Assembly (NCBI GenBank): GCA_030248135.1
Contig: JASANC010005403.1
Location: forward strand, 24,336 to 88,335
DNA length: 64,000 nucleotides
Direction: 5' to 3'
Origin: Theristus sp. LFF4_11
Lineage: Eukaryota; Nematoda; Chromadorea; Monhysterida; Xyalidae
The first letter of the stretch is position 1; each line of letters starts with the position of its first letter. The notes under the pieces were generated by a model that was not told where the DNA came from, did not search any database, and saw only the letters and a list, made by a program, of their open reading frames with translations. The position numbers and the translations under genes were made by a program. Positions 23,801 to 32,854 of the stretch are shown piece by piece.

Positions 23801-26800
23801 TTCGCCCGGGCGACGCGTACGTGCACGCGGATGTGCGCGGCGCCACGTCGGTCGGTGGTTTTTTTCTGGTGTGGATAGGATTTGTGGTCCCCTCCTCCCG
23901 TCCTCGAACCGGATTTAGAAATATGAAGGCGTAAGAAGTCTCAGAATGTGTGCGCCAGTTTTCATCACCCGAAACTTGCGTGTGTGGGGTGTATGGACGG
24001 CTGAGCGTTCCCGTGCCTGTGAAGGCGTAAAACCTCGGTGGTTAATGTGGATGGACGAAGTGTCCCGTTAGTTAGCACAGTTGTCCAAAGAGGAAGACTG
24101 TCAGTTTGCACAAGAGCAGTGTTCCGAAAAGGACAAAAACTGGAGACCGCTGTAAGCAACGATGTTCTGCTTACACGTTCGCACAAACTGATTCTGGCGC
24201 TCTGGTAATAGTGCTCGTGCTACCGAGTTACATCGACACAAATGATCATAACGGAGGTTTATAGCACACTGAACGTGGTGTACAATGAAGCGCCATTCAT
24301 AAAGCAGTATTTAGTGACTCGTAGCTGTGTTAAAACATAGCTTCGCGGTGATTAAATACTGATTCAGGAATGCCCCATGACATTCGCAAATTCCAACTGA
24401 ATCACAACCACGTTCAAAATTCAAAACTGTCGCAGGTCGTCGTGAAAAACCACCGCGGCCAACCGACGGCCGACGACATTGCGCCGCGCACAATGATGGA
24501 GGCGGCTACGATGGCTGTTTGTCATTCGGCTGCCTGGGACGCCAAGGTGGTCGCTGGAGCTTGGTGGGTCAACTATGAACAGGTGCGTCGCAGGGAAAAA
24601 AGTACGTGAACCAGAACTTTAAAGCTTTCTGTTTGCTCTGTGATGATATTCACTGATATCAAACGGAACATAATCTTTTTTGTTGTTTAAAACGTTTTCG
24701 AAAATATAAATCGAGCTACCAATACCAGAATGGAAACAGCCATTATGCGAAACTTTTTGAGTTTGTGCGAAATATGCGAAAACAGCTTTTTGAGTTTTAG
24801 GTTGGTATGGAATAGTCGTTCAATATTTATGGCTGAAAACTAGTGGAACCTAGGTTGAACTTTGCTAAATAACTAGTTAAAATTATAGCCAGAATTGTCA
24901 CAAGGTTGGTGAGCTGCAGCATTTCAAAGTCGGTATCACTACTTACGGACCACCCTGTAGAACGTCCAGCGGAGCCAACTTTTCATGTTTTTTTTGCAAA
25001 TTTCCACTCAAGGTGACTCGCACAGCACCGTCAGGCGAGTACTTGACGGCGGGCAGTTTCATGATTCGTGGCCGAAAAAACCCGCTGCCGAGTGTTCAGC
25101 TGCAGATGGGCTTTGGGTTCATGTTTCGACTCGATGATGAATGCATTGCGAGACACAGAGGCGAACGGCAGCGGCTGCTCACTGGTTCGCTTTTTTATGA
25201 TTCGGCTTCTATCACGACACCGGATCCAAAAGTCCGACCGAAGGTACCGAAACTCCGGTAGTTTTTTTGGGGGGAGCGAAACAGCCTTTTCTGCACTTGC
25301 ACCACCTCACCACACCACCACTTTAATCAAACTGTCGCAGAAACATCGCAAGAAGTAAACACGCAAAACGACGATAGCGAGCTGCAAGAAGAACTGTTGC
25401 TAAGTGAGGACGACTCCGTGCAGGACCAGGACGAAGCGCTGGCGGTCGCGGACAAGGAGGAGTGCGAGTTCCCAGATGTTCAGGTTCAATTGCAACGACT
25501 GACGAGCGATACTGGTTCGGCGACGTGGGGCGACGCAAATGAGTACACCATTCTGCAAGTCAGTGTGGTGTTGTTGGCGTTGTTTTGGCATTGTTTCACG
25601 AATAAATCAAAAGATGCGAATGGCGAATGTTGTTGCAGCGGAGTCACTGACCATATCCGCTTCATTTTTTTTAAATTGTATTGTAGCTCTTGTCCCACCG
25701 GATCCAGAAACCCAAAGGAACGTAACTTAGGTGGTGTCGTGTAGAGAGGTGCGTTATGTGTGACGTGAGTGTCTCGTGAGCCAATGCCCTTGCCACGAGA
25801 AAGTAACAGTTTAGGCTCCCCGCTCTGTCCTGGAGAAGCACTCTAAACTTTATCTCGATTACCGTTGTTTTCTATCCGCCATATCCCCGAAAGGTGGCGA
25901 ATCCGAAAGTGTCCTTGGTTTTCCTTGTTTTTTTCACACAGTACGTACGTTTGTTTAGACCTGACACTTTGCGCAGAATACAGAGCCACGTCGCGAAAGA
26001 AGAGGGAACAAGATCGGAGTTGCCCAGAAAACATACTTAGCCACAAATTGGTTTTGTTTGATTTCAACGAAAACTCGATGCATTAGTTCTTCGTGCTGCA
26101 ACTGGAGAGTTTCGGTTGTTCTGTATTCTGCGGAACAGAAAATGACAACAGGTTTTGAACAAAACCGTCATGCTTTTGCCAGGTCGGCCCAGTTGGAATA
26201 GCCGAGCACACGAATGCCGCAAACCGTCGAGGTCGACTGGGCAACGAACAACGAAAGCAAGCGCAATTGGACGAATCGCCGGAGCCTTCGGACCAGAAAC
26301 CGACCAGCCCGAGCACCATCGGCGGCGGCGGAACGGCGAAACGCGGTCACAAGCATAAAACGCGCAAGATGAAACAAAAATACGGCGATCAAGACGAGGA
26401 GGAGCGAGCGATGCGACTGGCGATTCTGGCGTCGGCCGGTCAGAAGCGGCCGGACAAACGGCAACTGAGAAAAGCCGGCAAAGGTTGGTGGTTGGCTGCT
26501 TTTGGTGGAGTGAAATGGAAAATGAGAACTTGTCAGGGGTTTTGAAAGCGAAATTTTGAGAATGATGCCCGATTCGCCGAAGCCTGCTGGTTTTCTGACA
26601 ATTTGTTCAATCTTTCTGAACAAACTTTCTGCTGGTTGATTATCGAATCAACCAAGTTGTTAGATGGTTCTCTGCATTTCGGCCTGGCCAACATCACATG
26701 CAGAAGAGGGGTGGCCTCATCAGTGATGTGCCCCTCCTGAACCACTCAAGATAAAAAACTTGTGCAATAGCTTGTGCGCAGAAAATCTTTCTTCCTTCCA

Positions 26801-29800
26801 GGTCATTTCCCGCATGCGAAACCTGCACCGACTCAACAGCAGAAACCAAAATCACCCAGTCAGCAGCCATCACCGAAATCAGAAATCACCGAGAAACCTG
26901 AACACGATGAAGTGGATTCAGTCGAAATTGCGCCGTCCACTGACGCGGCAGCGCCGTCAACTGCGAATGGACTCGTCGAGCACGCGAATGACCGGACCGA
27001 ACCAATCACCGCTGAATGGCAGCAAAGTGACGCACAGCAACGCGTCACGACACCGACAACTGGCATCGACGCCAGTCAGCCAGCTGACGGTCAAATGGCG
27101 GTCGTGGCGAGTGAACAATTGCTGGAGGATGACGACGACGCCACCGTGGAGCACGACGGCGACCAGTTGACGGCGCTGTTGGACACGCTCACTGGGCGGC
27201 CCACCGATGACGACTTGCTGCTGTTTGCGGTGCCCGTGCGTTTGTTTTGGACTGTTCTTTCATTCAATGTTCGGTTTTGTTGCTTGAGTCGCGCGTGTTG
27301 GTGAATAATACAGTTGAACTCGAAATTATGGGGAATCACCTGATTGATTGATTCGGATTACGGTGCATATGCATGCTTTCTGTGCAGACATTGCTATAAG
27401 GCGAAGTTTAGTTGCACAGAAAGCATGCATACCGTAATTTTGACCAATCAGCTGATTCCCCATAATTTAGAGTTCGACTATCATGCGGATGCGCGAGCGA
27501 GCGTCAGCGAGCGGACAGCGCATCACGCATTATATGAGCCGTTATCCTCTCGCGCGCGTTTTTCAAATTTGCTCGCTTCCTCCAGCGAGCATAGTATAAG
27601 CCACAAACTTGGTTCTGTGCACACGAAACGAACACCCAAAGTTGTGCTTGGAGCCGCGAAAAAATTTTTATCCGACTACTTTTCATACGCTGTAGACACG
27701 AAAAACCTATTCTGAAAACAGTGTTACTTATTTTTCTATCTCTTTTTTTTTTTCCGGTATGTCATCAACATGTGTTCGCGCTTTCAGTTTTTACCTGCGA
27801 CACGTTCACAGTCTAGCAAGAATGTTTCCTGGGGTAATTTCATCCGTAGATTTGGAAAAATGGGTTAATTTTTTGCCCCGACCACTTTTTTGGGTAAAAA
27901 TTTGGGCATTTTTAAAAGTTCGCAGCGTTTTCACCGGGTTTCAAGTGTTCGCCCTTTCAATTTTTAGCTGGGACACGTTCACAGTTGAAGAAAAATGTTT
28001 CCTAGGGTAATTTCATCCGTAGATTTGGAAAAATGAGTTAATTTTTTGCCCCGAGCCCTTTTTGGGGTAAAAATTGGGCTTTTTTGAAAGTTCGCAGGGT
28101 TGTCACCTGGTTTTAAGTGTTCGCCCTTTCAATTTTTAGCTGGGACACTTTCACAGTTGAACAAGAATTTTTCGTCGGGTAAATTCATCCGTAGATTCTG
28201 AAAATTTAGTTTATTTTTTGCCCGGGCATTATTTGGGTCAAAATTGTGCATTTTTTGAAAATTCGTAGCATTTTGACTGGGTATCATTTTTTCAGTCTTA
28301 CAAATTTTGTCTGAGCTACGAAAAATAGCAGAAATGTTTAGTCCGTAGGAATTCAATACGCTGATCACGGATTTTGGGATAGTTTTCTTACGTGAGCAAC
28401 TCTAGATGCTGAATCGTGACGATTTCGGGCGAATCGGCCGTGGAAGTTGGCGAAATCGGTCCAGAAACGAAAAACAAGAAAAGGGTGTTTTCCAGGGTAA
28501 TTCAATGCGCTGATCACGAATTTTGGGTTAGTTTTCTTACGCGAGCAACTCTAGATGCTGAATCGTGACGATTTCGGGCGAATCGGCCGTGGAAATTGGC
28601 GAAATCGGTCCAGAAACGAAAAACAAGAAAAGGGTGTTTTCCAGGGTAATTCAATGCGCTGATCACGAATTTTGGGTTAGTTTTCTTACGTGAGCAACTC
28701 TAGATGCTGAATCGTGACGATTTCGGGCGAATCGGCCGTGGAAGTTGGCGAAATCGGTCCAGAAACGAAAAACAAGAAAAGGGTGTTTTCCAGGGTATTT
28801 CAATGCGCTTATAACAAAATTTGGGTTAGTTTTCTTACGTGAGCAACTCTAGACGCTGAATCGTGACGATTTCGGGCGAATCGGGCGTGGAAGTTGGCGA
28901 AATCGGTCCAGAAACGAAAAACAAGAAAATTGTGTTTTCCAGGGTAATTCAATGCGCTGATCACGGATTTTGGGTTAGTTTTCTTGTATGAGCAACTCTA
29001 GATACTGAATCGTGACGATTTATGGCGAATCGGCCGTTGAATTTAGCGAAACCGGTCCAGAAATGAAAAACAAGAAAACGGTGTTTTCCATGGTAATTCA
29101 TTACGCCGATCACGGCTTTTGGGTCAGTTTTTCTTTGGTGAGCGATTCTAGGTACTGAATCGTGACGATTTTAGGGAATCGGCCGTGGAATTTGGCGAAA
29201 TCGGTCCAGAAACGAAAAACAAGAAAAGGCTGTTTTCCAGGGTAATTCAATGCACTGATCACGGATTTTGGGTTAGTTTTTTTATGTGAGCAACTTTAGA
29301 TACTGAATCGTGACGATTTCGGGCGAATCGGCCGTGGAAGTTGGCGAAATCGGTCCAGAAATGAAAAACGAGAAAACGGTTTTTCCCGGGTAATTCAATG
29401 TGCTGATCACGGATTTTGGGTTAGTTTTCTTGTATGAGCAACTCTAGATACTGAATCGTGACGATTTATGGCGAATCGGCCGTTGAATTTAGCGAAACCG
29501 GTCCAGAAATGAAAAACAAGAAACGGTGTTTTCCATGGTAATTCATTACGCCGATCACGGCTTTTGGGTCAGTTTTTCTTTTGTGAGCGATTCTAGGTAA
29601 TGAATCGTGACGATTTTGGGGAATCGGCCGTGGAATTTGGCGAAATCGGTCCAGAAACGAAAAACAAGAAAAGGCTGTTTTCCAGGGTAATTCAATGCAC
29701 TGATCACCGATTTTGGGTTAGTTTTTTATGTGAGCAACTCTAGATACTGAATCGTGACGATTTCGGGCGAATCGGCCGTGGAAGTTGGCGAAATCGGTCC

Positions 29801-32312
29801 AGAAACGAAAAAGAAGAAAAGGGTGTTTTCCAGGGTAATTCAATCCGCTGATCACGAATTTTGGGTTAGTTTTCTTATGTGAGCAACTTTAGATACTGAA
29901 TCGTGACGATTTCGGGCGAATCGGCCGTGGAAATTGGCGAAATCGGTCCAGAAATGAAAAACGAGAAAACGGTTTTTCCAGGGTAATTCAATGTGCTGAT
30001 CACGGATTTTGGGTTAGTTTTCTTGTATGAGCAAGGTGAATCGGCCGTGGAATTTAGCGAAACCGGTCCAGAAATGAAAAACAAGAAAACGGTGTTTTCC
30101 ATGGTAATTCATTACGCCGATCACGGCTTTTGGGTCAGTTTTTCTTTTGTGAGCGATTCTAGGTACTGAATCGTGACGATTTTGGGGAATCGGCCGTAGA
30201 AATGGCATAGGAGAAATCGGCCTAAAAAACGAAAAATGAAAAACCTAAGTTGACCGGGGTTTAGAAGAATGTGTGACCAACGAATTGTGATTTTGGTCCG
30301 ACCTTCGGGGCTTATGTAAAAGTCAGAATCTATCTAAATGCGTGAGACGATATAAAAGAAGGATATGGCCTTGTGTAAGCAGTGAAAGACTTGGCTCGAC
30401 AACGCTTTTCAAGTCTTGATGTGGTACACACGGTACAAGTACATAAGGGTCATATTTTTGCGCCGCGTTTGTTTGTTTTTTTTTGAAGCACGCCCCCCAC
30501 CGATTCCGGAAACGAAGGTACCAAACTCCGGTGGGATTGGGGAATGGACGGCTCACCATCCCGTGGAACCAATACCCTCGGATGTGAGGGGGCAGCCTCT
30601 AAGCCCCGCTCTGTCCTGGGGGCACCAGTGATCTTAGCCCGATTTCGGTTTCGGTGGCCTGCGGTCGCTATATCCCCGGAGGGCAGCGAATCCGAAGGTT
30701 TTCGTTTTCGTTTTCGTTTTGCTGAAAAGCGTAAAACTTTGAAGTTATTTTTTAATTGTTCTCTTCGATTTAATCTAAAATCACGCCATGTGCGAAATTC
30801 TGTAAATTCTGTGCAAAAACAGAAAAATTAGAGATTGCAAAACATTGTTGCATGTAGCTTTTTCGTTGTTGTTAAACGTACGCACCGCTGTGTACACACC
30901 AGCACCAGTGACAAAAAGGAGTTGTCTTCCGTTGATTTTCACCTTTTTTACCGGTGTCACCTTCAACTAGTGTGGCAGGATAAACCGTCTGTCCCGTGAG
31001 TCATTGCCTTTGCCACAGGAGACCTTGCGTTCCGCAATGCTTCTGCGATACAATTTGTCCTGACCAAACCAGTGTCAGCGAGCTAAAGTCTGATTGTTAT
31101 TTTAGTAGTTTTAGTGGTCGCTAAATGCCCGAAATCCGCAAATGTGAAAGGTCATTTGTCTACAATACAAAGCACGAGGGTTGCCATGTGCAACCGAAAT
31201 CATAAATAAACGCGCAAAAATATGACTCTTATGTACTTGTATCCGTGTGTACCACATCAGAGACTTGAAAAGCGTTGTCGAGCCAAGTCTTTCACTGCTT
31301 ACACAAGGCCATATTCCTTCTTTTATATGCGTCTCACGCATTTTTAGATAATAGATGACATGACTTTTAACTCATGTATGGCAAGTTTATACTTTTTTTG
31401 CAAGGACAATGCTATGATAATTCAGAAACAACAGGGTGAAACAGTGCGTGCCGTTTTTCATTGATTCCAAAACGCACATTGTCCTTTCAAATGCACATTT
31501 TGTTCTCTGTTAATGCCAGTTGGTGCACTGTATGCCCGACACGTCACGTCACGTCGTGTGTGAATGCTGGTAGGAACTAGCACGTGTTCTGAAGATAACG
31601 TGACGTGCTGTGTTGCTGGTTTGTTCATGAATGAGACGTGACGTGATGTTTCACGTGCCGTATAAACTGTTGAATTTGCCTTTGCTAGGTTTGCGCGCCG
31701 TACACAACGATGAGCGACTACAAGTTTCGTGTGAAAATCACACCCGGTGCTGGCAAACGTGGCAAAGCGGCGAAAACGGCGTTGCAGGTTTGTAAGTCGC
31801 AAACAAACACGAGTTTAGGTGTTAGCGAGGGTTCGGTCACTTAAGGAGAGTTCATCAATATTTTGACAGTTCGGGTAGTGCAAAGCTAAGTGGCGAAAAT
31901 GACCGGAACCCTGTTCGGATAATATTCGTAAAGTGCCGGTCTGACGTCTGAATACTGTTGCCTTTTTTAGATGTGAAGTTTTACAAATGAACATAAAAAG
32001 TCGAGCTTGTTGTTCTGGCTTTGCACAAAACTGAAAAACCGGGAATATTTTCAAACAAACGCTTTACCACAACATCCAGCTTGTTCATTGGTTCTGGTTG
32101 TAGACTCAAGCAGTAGCCAATCAGTGTGTTCAATTCAATTATTTGGAATACTTCCGGTGCAGGTCTTCCTGAAACACGCGAACCCAATGCAGCGCGGCTT
32201 GATGAAGGCCGCCCAGGAGCAGGAGTTGGCGCGAAATCTCCCGGGCAAAGTGAAACTACACGCACCGGCGTTGCAATCAGTCATACAGCAACAGAAGAAA
32301 AAGAAGAAATGA
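18585..32312 (+). CDS. NEMF: NEMF / Rqc2, ribosome-associated quality-control factor
   Basis: Fifteen exons join in frame to 1163 residues (human about 1076): 18585-18712, 19088-19265, 19449-19597, 19941-20778, 21246-21368, 21435-21551, 21712-21960, 23662-23850, 24436-24582, 25013-25184, 25341-25558, 26183-26483, 26802-27235, 31689-31787, 32163-32312. The protein binds stalled 60S subunits with peptidyl-tRNA, recruits the ligase Listerin and adds C-terminal tails. Visible parts are the NFACT-N start MKTRFSTID (catalytic Asp9 kept), LGVDRIVD and ELYDRGN; the coiled-coil middle; NFACT-R with [30 protein letters not shown] and [13 protein letters not shown]; a [14 protein letters not shown] patch; and NFACT-C with [19 protein letters not shown] and a lysine-rich end. 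Exon 4 holds a threonine-rich insert of about 50 residues. The exon 10 donor (25184) is the least certain join. Intron 13 is 4.45 kb of satellite and repeats. Confidence 0.93.
20436..20580 (+). repeat. ACA/CAA-rich tract coding for poly-threonine in NEMF exon 4
   Basis: Tandem ACA/CAA/ATC trinucleotides keep the NEMF frame open and encode Thr-rich sequence with SPTTTQ and RSPPP interruptions. Typical NEMF proteins lack this insert between the YEEFHP and VDEFY regions; here these read YQEFHP and VDDFF. The base pattern resembles the (CAA)n tails of SINE-A, one of which sits 200 bases downstream. Confidence 0.8.
20779..20983 (-). mobile_element. SINE-A copy 3, at the NEMF exon 4 donor
   Basis: The (GTT)n tail begins exactly after the CAG that ends exon 4, and the tRNA-like head ends at CGAGGCTG. 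The 7-bp repeat CAGGTTG flanks it (20776-20782, 20982-20988), so the insertion duplicated the splice donor. The functional donor is now probably CAG/GTTGTT made by the SINE tail; otherwise splicing uses the downstream copy CAG/GTTGAT and would include the SINE. Confidence 0.85.
22086..22210. mobile_element. Family W palindromic element, diverged copy
   Basis: It contains AGCTGATTGGTTGGTGATTA, CGTGCAAACCAAACTCCGCC, CACGTGATCACC-like sequence and CCAACCAATCAGTT, the core of family W, with altered outer ends. It lies in NEMF intron 7. Confidence 0.5.
22394..23527. mobile_element. Family P palindrome split by a hAT-like element
   Basis: The left piece (22394-22421, AAGCGGCATTCATTTGGTGA) and the right piece (23465-23527, TGTTAAAACATAGCT ... 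CATGAATGCCCCTT) make one family P copy when rejoined across 22422-23464. Confidence 0.75.
22422..23464. mobile_element. hAT-like MITE with TAGGGTTAGGGG ends
   Basis: It starts TAGGGTTAGGGGC and ends CCCCTAACCCTA, with the 8-bp duplication CGCGTGAC on both sides (22414-22421, 23465-23472). The duplicated bases belong to the family P host element. Subterminal A/T runs are long. It lies in NEMF intron 7. Confidence 0.8.
23870..24145 (+). repeat. Diverged repeat-B copy (NEMF intron 8)
   Basis: Weak similarity to repeat-B, including TCGAACCGGATTTAGAAA, CCTCGGTGGTTAATG and AGTGTCCCGTTAG in the same order as the better copies at 25684, 47815 and 52440. Boundaries are uncertain. Confidence 0.35.
24288..24376. 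mobile_element. Family P palindrome (NEMF intron 8)
   Basis: Foldback of about 90 bases: CCATTCATAAAGCAGTATTT, GTGTTAAAACATAGC at the centre, AATACTGATTCAGGAATGCC at the end. Confidence 0.75.
25684..25917 (+). repeat. Repeat-B (dispersed intronic repeat), NEMF intron 11
   Basis: Ordered blocks are GGATCCAGAAACCCAAAGG, CTCGTGAGCCAATGCCC, TTGCCACGAG, CCCCGCTCTGTCCTGG and ATATCCCCGAAAGGTGGCGA. The same order appears at 30485-30705, 47815-47995 and 52440-52625. No terminal inverted repeats are visible; it may be a second SINE family. Confidence 0.6.
27310..27481. mobile_element. Family W palindrome (NEMF intron 13)
   Basis: Inverted halves: AACTCGAAATTATGGGGAAT and ATTCCCCATAATTTAGAGTT at the ends, GCATGCTTTCTGTGCA and TGCACAGAAAGCATGC inside. 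About 170 bases; no coding capacity. Confidence 0.8.
27759..28340 (+). repeat. About 173-bp tandem repeat, 3.3 copies
   Basis: TTTCARTTTTTASCTG followed by ACACGTTCACAGT recurs near 27781, 27955 and 28127, with the shared CCGTAGATTTGGAAAAATG and TAATTTTTTGCCCCG. It directly precedes the ~150-bp satellite. Confidence 0.75.
28350..30230 (+). repeat. About 150-bp tandem satellite, about 12 copies
   Basis: Each unit contains GCTGATCACGGATTTTGGG, GAGCAACTCTAGATACTG, AATCGTGACGATTT, GCGAATCGGCCGTGGAA and GCGAAATCGGTCCAGAAA. Units start near 28505, 28655, 28805 and so on. The last ones alternate between two subtypes (with TCATTACGCCGATCACGGC and with TCAATGCACTGATCAC), so there is higher-order structure. 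It lies in NEMF intron 13 with no gene function seen. Confidence 0.85.
30320..31350. repeat. Foldback about 1 kb in NEMF intron 13
   Basis: Left arm 30325-30480 (ATGCGTGAGACGATATAAAA, AGTGAAAGACTTGGCTCGAC) is the complement of 31200-31350. The interior contains repeat-B at 30485-30705 and unrelated sequence with a second GTCCCGTGAGTCATTGCC block near 31000. Confidence 0.7.
30485..30705 (+). repeat. Repeat-B copy
   Basis: Blocks ACCGATTCCGGAAACGAAGG, CTCCGGTGGGATTGGGG, CCCCGCTCTGTCCTGG, ATATCCCCGGAGGGCAGCGA, then a TTTTCG microsatellite tail. Confidence 0.6.
31522..31683. mobile_element. Family K palindromic MITE, copy 3
   Basis: CACGTCACGTCACGTCG on the left and GACGTGACGTGATG on the right, with the inner GCACGTGTTCTGAAGATAAC shared with 1932-2078 and 2527-2711. 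It ends five bases before NEMF exon 14. Confidence 0.55.
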
Positions 32313-32854
32313 ACGCAAATATGGAGTGCCAAGCTTTTGTTGTGTGATTTTCAGCAGCCCAGTGTTTTGTTTTGCCTGGGTATTCTGTTCTGTGATAAGG
32401 CTCTTTTGAGAACTGCCTTTGCCTTGGCAGTGTCTGAGCACCCAGACTTCTTGATTCTAAATCTCACAAAAGACAACCAAGACGTTTTGAAATATTGAAA
32501 ACAACCAGCTCTGTGATACACGGTTGCAAATTTGTTATCGTGCTTATTGTTTCGTTCTTTTTTATCGGTGCCAGTGAACGATTTGTTTGAACCTACAATC
32601 AATGTTTGTTTGATTATCTGTTTGCTGGGTCCTGTCAGATAAAACCGATTTACGAATAATCACAAACATTTTATATGCGTATCGTTGCTCTTCTGTCCTT
32701 CTTTGTCTTGCTTGCGCATGGCCTCATCTGCTGCCAGGTTCTCAAAAACACCGGACACGTTTACTGGTCGTCTCATTCTCTCAAATCAGATTTTCAGAAA
32801 AAAGTAACCATCAAATCAACAACAAACGCCAACAATCTCTTGTTGCACAAATGC
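32313..32854. other. Interval between convergent NEMF and FCF2 genes
   Basis: No repeat family is recognised. On the plus strand 32675-32737 encodes MRIVALLSFFVLLAHGLICC followed by a CAG/GTTCTC donor, which looks like a signal-peptide exon, but no downstream partner exon was found. It may be chance. Confidence 0.35.
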
